From assembly GCA_008694505.1 (NCBI GenBank), contig VZDJ01000623.1, forward strand, positions 12,398,443 to 12,462,442: a stretch of DNA of 64,000 nt. The letters run 5' to 3'. Positions 23,577 to 35,635 of this stretch are shown in pieces; within the stretch, counting starts at the first letter, position 1; every line of letters starts with the position of its first letter. The position numbers and the translations under genes are program-made. Below the pieces are notes generated by a model, which saw nothing but the letters and a program-made list of their open reading frames with translations, was not told the DNA's origin and did not search any database. This DNA is from Cyanoderma ruficeps (Eukaryota; Chordata; Aves; Passeriformes; Timaliidae).

Positions 23577-26500
23577 AGTTAGTTAGTTAATTTGTGATAC
23601 TGATAATAAGATGGACATTAGTTTTGGGTTTTTATCAGCTTAAGGAACCTGCAACTTTTATTTATATTTGACCACGGAGCACTACTGTGTGTATTATTTG
23701 ATGGTCTTTTTTGTTGTACTGTGGTTATCATTCTGCAGTTTTTAGTGATTTTGGTATATGAATCATTTACTTCCACTTTTATTTAAACTTTGATGTCCAG
23801 ATTTGCTCTGATAGCAACTATACTTTTTGAATAATTGTGAGTTCTCAATGAGGTTGCTTTTGTTCAGAAAGTCGATACAAGATTTGTTGCACCTGCCATC
23901 TCAATCACCACTTTAAATATCCATCATGCCACACCCAGACTGCATTAACAAATAGCTTCTTACAGATCCATTGATTAAGGAATTCAATTTAGCAGGTCTC
24001 AGTTTTGCTTTCAAAAAAGAACATACATTTCAACACAGCTCAAGAAATGGCAACCCCCAAACTTCTCTGCCTTTCCTCAGGGCCCTTAAGTAAATAAAAC
24101 AACCCTGTAATGTCTCATGATATAACAAAACATAACACAATGGAACATAAGAGCTGAAAATTAAAAACAAGGTGCCATTAGAAATGATTGGTGATAGGAG
24201 ATAAAAATGAAGGCATTTTCCTGGGAACAAAGGTAGAATCTTCCATACTTGAAATAGCAACTGGATTGTTTTCCAGAAGAAATTATCTAGTTCATTCTGA
24301 AGTCATGTGCTTCATCTGGAAATCGCTTGGTAAAAATAGTGTTTTCCCTTATACAAGGAGTCAGACAAAATTATCAATGTGGTCCTTTCTAGACTAAAGA
24401 TCTATGAAATTTCCACTGACAATTTCATTGTGATTTGAAGGCACTCAACACACAGCCATATGAAAGCACATTAAAATAATGTAAAAGTGTCGGCGTGGCT
24501 CCCTGGAAGGTAAAGCAGAGGATCAAAGTGCTCCTCTTTTGGCCCTGAGCGAAACATTGGTGAAATGCAGACCATGGTTAATTCCTAAGGCAGCCATGAG
24601 CAGGAATAGAGCTTGACTTTTCACAGAGTTTGCACAGAATCCTGTTGCTACAGCAAAAGAACCACTATTTGTTGTCCTCCAGTGAGGCTGAGTTTCAAAA
24701 ATTGCTTAGTTTTGCTTGTCAAGTCTTACTGTCATCATGTAATGAGAGCGTAAACTAACAGAAGGCTGGTTGCCTTCAATAATTATTTCTGTGCAAATCT
24801 GCTCATTTGCCTTTTGAAAATGAGAAATTTTTGATTTCTTTCGGCTAGATTCTTAAGATTCAATTGATAATTTTTGACATGCTCACTTTGAAGATGATGC
24901 AGTGATTCTTTAATATTTTTACTCTGTAATTTCTGATCAATATTTTTGATTTTTTTTCTTCTTCTAGTGGGTTACACAGTTATGAGAATTTTAAAAAATC
25001 CAGTTGCTCACTTAAGTAATGCTGAGCAGGATTTCATCATTAGTTTTTAAGTGAGATTGAGAGAAAGTTTTTTATTGTAATTATTTGTGGAAATAAAAAA
25101 TTGCTTGCGTAATAAATTTAACCAACAGCCCAATTAACAACAACTTCACTTCTAAAACCCCTCAGCTGTAAAATTTGACCCTTGGAAAATTCATCAGGTT
25201 CTCAAGAAAAGTGGAAGGTGTGACAAGACAACACACTATGTTTTACGACATCTCAAATCTATACTTTATTTAAAAATTAATTTTCATTTTACATTTTAGT
25301 GAAACTTCTGTCAGAGAATGGTCTCGGAGTCTCCACTTGCATTGTGCTTTAAACCATAAGATATTTAAGTTAGTGTCTTTTTACTTTTTAACTGTTTGTA
25401 TTTGGGTAGTGTTAATAAATTATAATTTCACAAATATCTTCTAATACCATGCATTTACTTCTGTTTCTGATTAGGAATGAATATTGAATTAATAAGAAAA
25501 TGTTTAAAAATGCAAAACCAAGCTGATTTAAATGTGAAGGCAAGAAAGCTTAATGTTTTTGCATGATGCACATGTACTATATGCGTTTCCTAAAAATGGT
25601 TAAATATCCAAGGCACAGACTTTAAATCTTGCCTAGATTCTGAAAATTTAAGAAGTGTTAAACCTCACCTACAGTTCACCTTCTTTTGCTGATTCCTATT
25701 ACAGTAAATGGCATTTTTGTGCATCTCAGTAATTTTCAAAGGTCATTTTATTGGCTCAAAATACATGTACTACAGAAATAGATTATGTAATCCATTTGCA
25801 TTTCTTCTGTAGCTAATAAGAGTCCCAGTTACTTACACTTCACTTAAAATGCATATGTATGGCATAGCAAATGATTAGGCCAAGATCTTCAATTAGGCCG
25901 GTGTGAAGTATGTCTCATAGCCAAAGTCTATTAGGATTTTTTAAGACAGCTTGTTGAATGGTGACAGAGAAAAGAAAAATGTGTCAGCTACAACACTGAG
26001 AACAACAAAAAAACTTTGTATTACATTTTATTTTATCTGACATATGTGCAATTATATGAGACTCTTCTCAATTTCCGGCTACTGCTTCACGGTAGAATTA
26101 ATCCTGTTTTTAAAGCATTCCACATTAAGTCTTTTAGCTTAATAACTATTAAAGTCGGCATTAGAAATATAGTAATTTTTGAGAAGTGTAAGTGTATATA
26201 TATGTATATATATACACATAGGAGTCTAAGACTATTTTTCAGAAAAGTTACAGTTATATTTAAACCCCTGATATAATGCCAAGAGCAATGAGAATAAGAA
26301 AACAATATTCAACATTTCTCTTCTTTGTTTTGCAAACTTTTCACTGCTAGAGGGCTTGACTTTTTATCTTCCAACTGTTTTTTATGTTGTCTATTATTAT
26401 AAAATTTGACTCGAAAAACACTGGGTACTTGTCACTTGTCATTTATTAATGTGGTAAAATAACAGTGGATAAAATCATCATTGGTTATAGTAGATTAAAG

Positions 26501-27729
26501 AAGATCCATAAGGAACATTGTTTTCTTCATTCCGTACAACAGTGAAAATTGTATTTTGTATAAATATTCTTTAGGAATCGGGTTTTACTTAAACTCTTCA
26601 TCATTGGATGAATGAAAACTCTTACGCAGAGATTTAATTTCAGTTTTTCATTAGTCTGCTGTTGTTTAGAGGTAAATATAAGCATATTTTCAAGTGCTGC
26701 AATGTGCTGGAATGCTACTTGCTGGGTTTCATGCTGCTAAGTGGAAGAAATCACATGAGATTTGTGGATATAGTTGACATGTTCAAATTGCAATAGACAT
26801 TTTTTTAATGGGGAGTTGAGCTGGAATGTTGTTTCATTTGCTCCAAGACACTTTTCAAACTCTTGGAGGATTTCTTGTTGCTGGTATTCTTTATTTGTAT
26901 TGTAGTTCTACTGGCTACAAAATGCACTTTTACTCCTTTTGTGTCTTTTTCTTGAACAGGATTTCTATACCACTGGAATAGAAAATGCAAAATAAGCCAG
27001 AGATTTCAGTAAATTCTATCTGAGCTCTGTGCTTTTGAGTTTTTTCATTCTACACTAAAAAAAAAGAGGAAAATAGAGGGAAAAATAAAAATAATGAAAC
27101 AGATTTGCACAAAGAGAGACACTTCTTAATGCATTATAGTTGAATATTTTTTATTCAGTGCCCACTGGGAAAGTTCACAAACTAGCAACTTAACAAGTCC
27201 AGCTTGGACTTATTCATATTTAATGGGACTAACTTCAGAAGAGTTGATGAAGCGTTTATGTAAACCCCTCAGGCAGCTCATAATTGGCTATGTTAAATGA
27301 ATCTGAATATATTTTGAAGAGACAATAAATACTCAATGCCTTGAAAGTATCTGGCTGAACTTGTGAAAAATCACAAGGGTATTTTTAGAAGTTTGTGTTG
27401 CTGCAGTATGATTACTATAAAACCTTAGCATAATTATAATGAAAATCACTGCTATGAACAGGGGAACTCATTTAGCTGAGCTCCAAGCTGTGGGGAAGTG
27501 AGCTGAGACCTACACAACCACTTATAGGCATTGGTTACATGTTGCTTCCTGAACTTTTACAATGTTTTTTACTTAGAAAATAGAATAAAAATATCAATTA
27601 TCAAGGGAAGAGGGAACTTCTCTCTAATGAGTACTTAATCAGTAAATTTAAATCATATTTCTTGCTCTTGCATATTTTATCAATAGGCTAAATCATGGCA
27701 CCCTTTTCATCCACATTTCTTGCACTCTT
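23577..27729. other. Unique A+T-rich non-coding DNA
   Basis: Three AGTT units next to the gap, then no recognised repeat. The part from about 24480 to 25250 has complex, non-repetitive sequence that could hold a conserved non-coding element, but this cannot be shown here. The 86-codon frame at 26016-26276 runs across a TA-repeat palindrome and is not credible as coding. Confidence 0.4.
26192..26217. repeat. TA-rich perfect hairpin
   Basis: GTGTATATATA (26192-26202), then a four-base loop TGTA, then the exact reverse complement TATATATACAC (26207-26217): an 11-bp stem. It is probably an expanded TA microsatellite capped by GTG/CAC. Confidence 0.85.
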
Positions 27730-27945
27730 GACTATGGAACTGGAGCAGCTTATCTAGAGAGACTGTGGATTACCCAACCCTGGATTTGTTTAAAACCAGG
27801 CTGGATGGTCTTTGAGCAACTTGGTCTAGTAGAAGGCGTCCATGGTCATGTGTCCTGGGTTATAAACCAAGACATCATGGCAGGGGCATTGCAACTGGGT
27901 GATCTTTGAAGTCCCTTCCCACCCAAACCATTCTATGATCTCTTA
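27730..27945 (+). mobile_element. CR1 LINE 3' end, plus strand
   Basis: A 5'-truncated CR1 3' UTR. Recognisable marks in order are GCTGGATGGTCTTTGAGCAA, TGGTCTAGTAGAAGGCGTCC, TGATCTTTGAAGTCCCTTCC and a terminal CCATTCTATGATCTC, corresponding to the usual CR1 3' end. Bases 27851-27874 plus a 5-bp duplicate interrupt the element between GGCGTCCATGG and GGCAGGGG. Removing them gives back the ordinary CR1 order, so this piece inserted after the CR1. Confidence 0.9.
27851..27874. mobile_element. 24-bp LTR-terminus scar with 5-bp TSD
   Basis: The segment starts TGTCCTGGGTT and ends AACCAAGACA, an imperfect palindrome consisting only of two opposed LTR ends. The left end equals the minus-strand start of the solo LTR at 11420-12032. 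TCATG lies directly before it (27846-27850) and directly after it (27875-27879), a 5-bp target-site duplication of the same length as for the solo LTR. The simplest reading is an ERV LTR inserted into a CR1 that later lost nearly all its interior. A short inverted-repeat transposon is the alternative. Confidence 0.7.
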
Positions 27946-30514
27946 AAAAATAAAAGGCCTTGCCCATCAGGTCAATACACAAAATAGGGCTCTCAGCTCA
28001 AGGAGAAGAAAACATGTTTTTCATATGTGTTTCATCTCAAATTCTGCGGAACCTAAATTCAGATTATTACATTTAAGGTCATTTTCCCAAGCTTCTTTGC
28101 AGACAGTGGGGGAAAAAAAACCCCCACAATTTCAGAGAGCAATTTATCACAGATGAGTATTAAATTAGTGTAATTTTCACTTCCTTAGTTGTAAAAGCAA
28201 CCCCTGTGACTAACTCAGATATGGATATGCAGGCTTGACAAATATTTGATTACTGCTATGGGGTGGCTTGAATATCTAAACTCCAGAGAAATACAAAAGT
28301 GTTAACCAGGAAAGATTTCTGCTGCCAGAACTGCCTAAATCATTACTGCCAAGAGAAGGGACCCTAAATGCCTAGGCTTTGTGCTGTGAAGTAGGGCCTT
28401 TGAAATTTGCATTAGACAGCACTTTGCAAACTTGTTTACTTATTGTGAGTTTCAGGTATTTGAAAAGTTCCATGCAGTACTGCAGTTTTTTAATGTGATG
28501 AGCATCTAAAGAATAATAGTACCATCATATGAGTACACTTGAAAGAAAAGTGTTATCAGTAGGCCTTGCTGCTTTAAAGAAATGGGATAACACTGAATAA
28601 AAAGATGTTTCTCTTTTAAAGAACTGGTAAACCTGTAAATTTTAGAGAATATTTGATGAAAGCTGATCTCCAAATCATGGACAACATCACCTGTTTGTTT
28701 TGAGTTCTGCCTTCCCAATTTTGGTTCTTATTTTTCTACATACCATCAGTGTGCCAGGTGCAACGCATTTGGGAACCACGAGGATAACTTTAATATTAAA
28801 AATGTTTATTCAGTTAGGAGATTTAAAATTCACAGTACTGTGAAGTACCAGGAACAAAGAAAGTATGATCTGGCACTCTGGGAACAGGTAATAAATATTT
28901 TATTATAATGATGTGATCTAATCTAACAAATGAAATTGGTCAAGCGTCTTTTGTTGGCTTTCCTTTTCCATGTCTTTTAAAATGTGTGCTCTTGATTATG
29001 ACCATTCCCTCCATGTAAGAGTTAGGTTGTGATTTAGCAAATCAGCACAATCATTCTACAAATATACTAGAGTTTTCCACACAGCTGATTAGAAGTGTTT
29101 ATCAAAGTGTTTATCAAAGTGTTAAAGTTTTGTTACCTGATGTGTAGCCCTGTTCATGTACTAAACCATAATTGTTATTCAGCACTTAGGAGGGAAAAGA
29201 AAAAGTGGACTGCTTGTACAATTTACTAAGTCATTTGAGCTGCTGCACAACTGTTATTCTCTGATTAATGTAACTACTGAAGCAGGGTACATGTAGATGA
29301 TTATGAGCTTCATGCATTACATAATTATCAGTTTGAATAAAATCTTACAATGATTTATGAATAAAACTATTTCAACAGGAATAGCACAAGTTTAGATCAT
29401 GACTTGAGCCTGCTACTCCTTAAGGGTTCTGTCATTGATTTAGAGAGGTGTTAATGGAAGGTGCAAACTCACCATCCATTTCTGGGAGATTCCTCTTGAT
29501 CTCACTGAACTGCCAGGCCTGGGCTCAACGACAGGGGTTTCACATGTAATAACTAACTGCCCTTTCAGTTCAGTTCAATGAGGGACCCCTTAAGATAATT
29601 TATATTTTTTGGTTTATGTATTAACTTCCATAACTTCAGGCTGGGTTCAGTAAAGGGATTTAGGTGATAAAGTAGCTCTTAAACAGAAATAAGAAAAATA
29701 AACTATTATATTAAAAAATAATTCAATCTCAGCTGCTTCCCAGAGGCACCCTTGCCTAAAGTGCAGTCAGTGGTGGTTCTCTTTATGTGTTTGGTGGTTT
29801 TGGGTTGGTTTTTTTTGCATTAATTCCACGGGCTTCTAAAAATCTGCCCTCAGTCTTAATTGTGGTGGACAGGTCAGAGCCAATCACTGCAGTTATTCAG
29901 GATTTGTGAGTTCATCTACCTTCACTACTCTAAAGGTTCAATTCAGTCACTTTTCTTGGATCAGATTGCTACCACTACCTTCCTTCTCAAAGTTTGCCAT
30001 CTGAAGAGCTGCCAGCTCAATTTTAAAAGTAACTTAGCATTTAAAGGACAAATCAGTAAACAAAGGCCCTGAATTTAAGTTCTGCCTCAGCCTGGAGTGA
30101 TCAAAACACATAATATTGATCCCCATGCATGTGTCATTTTCTCACTACTTCAAGACAGTTTGTTAGTCAGCTCTTCTGTGAAATCTGTCCACATTCAAAA
30201 TGGAATTAAAGTACTAACAGATCCAGAAAGATTCTGCAGGAGTGAGAGTGGGAGTAGGGCACAGGCTGGATCAAAGAGGATCAAAGATGTCTTTGTATGC
30301 ATTTATTTCAGAGTGCCCTTGAGCTGAACACGTACCACAGTATGCTCTAGGATCATCCTGCTTCCTTAGTTCTCCTGCTTCCCTTGGTACCCCAAAGAGT
30401 CTTGAGGTGCACAAGTTACCGCAGAAGGAATGGAGACTACAAATTAAGAGCATTAGAGTAATAATGTGGAAAAAGGACATCAAATATATTGATATCATAG
30501 ATTAACCGGCCTGA
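27946..30514. other. Unique non-coding DNA
   Basis: No family is recognised. It includes a 12-bp unit, GTGTTTATCAAA, repeated twice with a partial third copy at 29095-29123. Confidence 0.45.
29095..29123. repeat. Short tandem repeat, 12-bp unit
   Basis: Two exact copies of GTGTTTATCAAA and the first five bases of a third. Confidence 0.85.
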
Positions 30515-31450
30515 CAGATGGAGCACTGAATGAGATACAGACTGACTTTTAGCGAAGTTTGCAACACACCTCTAAGTGACATTTTCATAAAAAAAAGTGG
30601 ACAAGTATGTTTTGTGTACAACATTGCTAGACGAACACATGCTGTGGTGGAAAACTGCCTCTGGAGGAAGGGTCACTTGTTTACTCCTCACCACAAAGAT
30701 ACTTCAGGAGAAATCCTGCGGAAGTCTGTTCTGGATCTGAATTTATTTGATGTTTTCATTAATGGATCAGGTGATAGAATATAATACATTCTGCTGATAA
30801 GTCAGTCTTAGAATAGCTGTTTTGTGGAGAGGGATGAGAATTCAAAACCATCTTAATAAATTGAAGGTATGATTTGATAGAAAGAAGATAAGATTCGAGA
30901 CAGAGAGGTGAAATATGAATTAAGAGAAGCTGAATTAGAAAATTGAGACAAACAGACTAAGTAAAAATACTGCAAAAATGGATCTGCATGTTGTAGTCTG
31001 CCACAAAAATGTGGGCTTTTTTCAAAATTGAAAGGGAACATTTTTGCAGGTCTTAGCAAGTGTAGGGTATTCAAGATATATATGGTTCTAGATTGAAAAA
31101 GATTTTTAAAGTCTTTTTTGGGGTGGGGAAATGCATTTGGAGAAAGATATAACTTGGAAAGAACACAGAAGGTGACAAGTGTAATAAGAAATTTCAAGAT
31201 GAGTTGAAAGAATTGGTTTGTTTGTTCTTAAAAAAGAAGATTAAAGAGAAATGTTAACCCACCATGTGAAAGAGATACAGGAAGAGAACTACATACATTT
31301 ATGAGAAAATTAGTTAGGCTAAATATTGATAGAAATTTCAAAGTATGGAACTGAATATTAAAAAATATGGAATGTCATTCACTGGAAGTGAACTAAACCA
31401 AAGCAGGTAAGAGGTTCATTGTGGCTAGTGAGCATGCACACACCTGGCCC
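30515..31450 (+). mobile_element. Ancient CR1 LINE remnant
   Basis: Second decayed plus-strand copy. The clearest mark is near 30720-30775, where the sequence reads like CTGTTCTGGATCTGAATTTA followed by TGTTTTCATTAATGGA, the nucleotide equivalent of the CR1 'SVLGPxLFxxFIND' reverse-transcriptase segment. Downstream pieces follow the usual order: a 'GCTGATAA' FADDT-region equivalent, a 'GGATCTGCATGTTGTAGT' equivalent of 'KDLGVxV', then GGTGACAAG further on. The 84-codon frame at 30530-30784 is a remnant, not a gene. Divergence is high, so the ends are approximate. Confidence 0.6.
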
Positions 31451-34116
31451 AGAGCAGAGATCAAGACTGCATTTATAGGTATGCCATTATACTGTTAGAT
31501 GCTAAATAAATTATTGTTTTTAAGGTGACTTTAAATTGTAATTTAGATAGCTTAATGTAGTCTTACATACTGAAAGTCTACAACTTTCTACAGAAAAAAA
31601 GATTGCTTTGGTAAAGAGCCAATTATATCCTTATCACTGGAATGCAAGTACAGGGAAAAGGATGAGTTCTATTAATTGTATTGAGAATTTAGCTTTGCAG
31701 AAATGTAGGCAGAAAAAAAGAATTAGGCCTCAGTACTTTGTTCAGCATAAACACATTACTGACATGTAGTTTATGGTGCTGATTTTTAAACAAAAGAGGG
31801 TCTGGTTAATTGGGGAATACACATAAAATGCAATAATAGCTTTGGTTGGAACTTCTGGACTGGATACTCGCATTATTTTGGAATCTGCTGTTTTGGTTAA
31901 CAGCCTGTAACATTAAATTGCAATATGAACACCACCCTGGTGAAGCTGCTGTAAAGCTGGTGTATATTTAAGTGAATCTTTTGTCTAGCCAGTTAGGAAA
32001 GAGATTCATGAAAACATTTACAAATATTATTTAAAAAAGAATGCAAAATTGAATTATAAATCAAAAAATCCCAGAGCTTTAACAAACATATTAGAAGCAC
32101 AACACTTCAGAGGATGGTACTTTCTGAGGCCGGGATGTCTTCTTAATTGGGCCAAATAAAGAAGGTTTGAACATGGAACCAGACAGTAAGCTTCTGACAG
32201 ATTTTGCTTTGTGAAAGTATTTTATTTCAATATTATCTATAGATTACCATAGTGCATTTGTCAGATACTGCTGAAGTGAACCACCACCTTCCTGCAATCA
32301 TTTCAGGGTGACTGGACAGCTTTAAACTCAACACATGCCAGGCATGTTGAACAGAGCTCACTTTATCTAACCTAACAATCAACTCAGGAATTTCAGGGAA
32401 ACATCACACGCTTCTGTTTATGGGCCTTGCTGCTGAGAAAGATTACAACCATTTATGTAGTTTCAAAAAAATCAACATCAAAGTGCTTTATTGATTTATA
32501 AATGACACACAAATAACTGACAATCATTGAACTACAGGTTCAGGATCAGTATTAGCAATACAACAGATAGACCCAAATTATGAATTAGAAATGTTAATAA
32601 ACATCCACAGTTATTTGAATATGCTTCTGTAGCTAACACTGACTGGTTCTAGTACATATTCATGTACATCCACACATCTATACACATCACAGGGGTCATC
32701 ACAGGTACACTGCTCTCCCTATCCCCTCCTGACATGCTATTTGGGAAACCCCTGGGAAGTTGTAGATACCATTTTTCACCCCACAGCCCTGCTCTGTGCT
32801 CATCACAAGTGGAAAGCCTCACAAAGAAATGACCTGGTAGCAATATAGTATGTGCACTGCCAGGACAAGTTCCTTCGCCAGGCAGTAAGGTTTAAAGAGC
32901 AATAAGCCTTTCTGAGTCAGTCCAGCTAGGGCTGGATAAAATCTAATAAATTTTCTAGGCTGTTTCTGTGCTAGTACTGAAGCACTCCCCAAGGTACACT
33001 GCTATATTTTCCAGACTTAGTCCAGTATACTTTTATGCGCATCAGGCAGTGTACCTTCTTGCCCATATTTTGTTTATTTTTTTATATGTGGTTTGTATTC
33101 AGGTACCAGTACAAAATGAAGACAATGTCTCTTTTCTGAAAGTTCCTGGTAAAGCCAACTATTCTCAGGTGTCCCTTTGATATGGATATGAAACACAATC
33201 CAATAGTGAAATGAATGCCATGAATAACATTTTACCTAATGTTCAACCTCGGCATAAGATGAAGGAAGTGCCTGCTGGCAATAGGCTGTGGGTACAGGGG
33301 CAGCATCTGAACAAAGCTGGAGAGAGCACCTTTCCCAGTCATGTATTTCCCAGGATGATACATGCAAAACCACTTCTAGTATCAGCATTAAGAGTGATCT
33401 ACCTGAAAAAACCTTGAGAGACAAACACAGAAATAAAACAGCAGTTGACAAGTAGAAATAAAATCATTGCAGAATTTATGCTGCTGATTGTATGTGTGGC
33501 TCTTCTAACTGGATGTAAAGTACGGATAACTGCATGGACAGAACCCTTCTGTGTACTTGGAGTATCCTCCAGGCAGTAAAACACACAGACTTTGGCTTTT
33601 TGTTCCTCATTGGCAGCTGCTGCACAATGAAATGCTGCAAACTTGCATTAGGATAGCTTCAAATCAGAACCTGCTCCTGCTGAAGTTACTAGAAAATCAG
33701 ATTTGGATTTCAAAGGCATCAGGGTAAGTTTGAAAAAAGTTGAAATACTTAAGTGTATTCAATTTTGACAAAGTATCTGCTAATCTCTGATAAGACTTGA
33801 TGCTGTTTGAGCTTTATGATCTATTACAGGAGGCAAACCATTACTAATAAAGAGTCCTACAATCCACCTACTTATTTTTCTGAAAAGTGAATGCTTATCC
33901 TGTTATGTTTTTTTAATTCATGAGTAGTAATTTCAGTTTCCCTCTCTATTAAAAAATCAGCAGGATGTCACTGCAAGTTCTGAGCTGATTCAGACATAAA
34001 TGCTGGGTTTTTTTCCTGTGAAATGAATATTCTCTGAGTATTTGCCTCAGGATTATATTACTAAACAGTGAAATTAAATGAAAAGCCAATGTAATTCTTG
34101 GTTTCTCTTTTCCTTC

Positions 34117-34123
34117 NNNNNNN
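34117..34123. other. Assembly gap (7 N)
   Basis: Seven N in otherwise unremarkable pyrimidine-rich sequence. Confidence 0.99.
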
Positions 34124-34189
34124 CTCTAAGGAAAAAGGCTTAAAGAAATCAAGCCATTTGTTTTCAAAATAGACCTAATCCATTTCTTT

Positions 34190-34212
34190 AAAAAAACAAA
34201 ACAAAACAAAAT
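34190..34212. repeat. (AAAAC)n simple repeat
   Basis: An A-run followed by three AAAAC-type units. Confidence 0.8.
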
Positions 34213-34377
34213 CCAAATTGATTTGATTCTCAAATCCTTCCCTTTTCCCCCAGCCCCAAAATCCCTCATCAAACACTGGAGAAAGGCACAAAGACAGTAC
34301 TGCAATAAATTTTTTCTTGGTCTTTATCAATTGACAAAACCAAAGTCTAATAGAACTGGAAGTGGAGCTATCCTTTC

Positions 34378-34700
34378 AGACACAGAATCACAGAATCACA
34401 GAATCAGAATCACAGAATGAGTAAGGTTGCAACAGTGGTTTGTCATCTGTTCCAGCCTTCCCACTCAAACAGGATCAGCCTATAGAACATTGCACAGACC
34501 TGCATCCAGATTGTTTGGTTCTTGAATATTGGTGAGGCAGATTACACACCCTCTCTGGGCAACCTGTTCCAGTAAAGAAGTTCTTCCTTATATTCAGATG
34601 GAACTTCCTGTGCATCAGTTTCTGCCCATCGTCCTATTTCTACCTCTTGTCTTATTTCTCAGTGTTACTAAATACCTGGCTCCATCCTTTTTGATGTGGT
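34378..34700 (-). mobile_element. CR1 LINE 3' end, copy 1 of 3
   Basis: Minus-strand copy whose 3' tail lies at 34378-34420 as repeats of CACAGAAT, including one partial unit. It is followed by a CR1 3' UTR of the subtype with CAACCTGTTCCAGTAAAGAA and TTTCTGCCCATCGTC on the plus strand. It ends where a second, differently typed CR1 tail begins (AGAATCACAGGATCATTTAG, 34707-34726). Confidence 0.88.
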
Positions 34701-35634
34701 TTGAGAGAATCACAGGATCATTTAGGTTTGAAAAAAACTTTGAGATCATTGAGTCATACCTTTGAACATTCACCACTTTGTCAATAAGACCATAGCACTA
34801 AGTGCTGTGTCCCGTTGTTTCTTGAACCCTTCCGGGGATGGTGACTCCATCACCACCTAGCAGCCCAATGCTTAACCACTCTTTCAGTGGAAAACTTCTT
34901 CTTGATATCCAACCTGATCCTCCTCTGTAGCTTGAGGCCATTTCCTTTTGTCCTCTCACCAGCTTCCTGAGAGAAGAGCCCGACCCCCACCTGGCTACAC
35001 CTCCTTTCAGGCAGTTGTAGAGAGCAATGAGGTCTTCTCTGAGCCTCCTTTTCTCCAGGCTAAACATGCCCAACTCCCTACCTTCCACCAGCTCCATGTC
35101 CTTCTCAGGACACATTCCAGCACCTCAATGTCTTTCTGGTCATGAGCAGCCCAGAACTGGACACAGTGCTCCAGGCCCAGCCTCACCAATGTCAAGTACA
35201 GAGAGACAATCACTTATCTTGTTCTGCTAGCCACATTATTTGTGATCCAGGCCAGGATGCCATTGGCCTTCTTGGCCGCCTGGACACACACTGACTCATG
35301 TTCAGCTGCTGTAGACCAGCAGCCCTGATCCTTTTCTACTGGGAAGCTTTCCAGCTATTCTGTTCTCAGCCTTTAGTGCTGTAGGGGGTTGCTGTGACCC
35401 AGGTGCAGGACCTGGTATTTGGCCTTGTTGAACCTCATACCTCAGCCCATCAATCCAGCCTGTCCAGGTCCCTCTGCACCCTCTGCAGAGCCTTCCTGCT
35501 CTCAGCAGATCAACTCTCTCACCCAACTTGTTGTTTTTATTTGCAAACTGAGTACTTGAACCCCTCATCCAGATCATCAATAAAGATATTAAACAGGACT
35601 GGTCCCTTGGTAAACCCCACTAATGACAGTCTCT
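34701..35634 (-). mobile_element. CR1 LINE, copy 2 of 3, ORF2 end plus 3' UTR
   Basis: Minus-strand copy with its 3' end near 34705. The minus frame 34798-35115 retains [20 protein letters not shown], the C-terminal part of CR1 ORF2. Further on come the plus-strand marks AGCAGCCCAGAACTGGACAC, GATGCCATTGGCCTTCTTGG and CAGGACTGGTCCC, which belong to the region between the reverse transcriptase and the C-terminus. The 5' end falls within the reverse-transcriptase part. All frames are broken. It is one of the longer CR1 pieces in the window, at about 930 bp. Confidence 0.9.
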
Positions 35635-35635
35635 C

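Larger units (their letters stand above)
31451..34377. other. Unique non-coding DNA
   Basis: No gene or repeat family is recognised. It contains the 7-N gap at 34117-34123 and an (AAAAC)n run at about 34190-34212. Confidence 0.45.

Noticed and set aside
34381..34420. CACAGAAT units considered as a CRISPR-like or satellite array
   Set aside because: They are the octamer tail of CR1, contiguous with the CR1 3' UTR.
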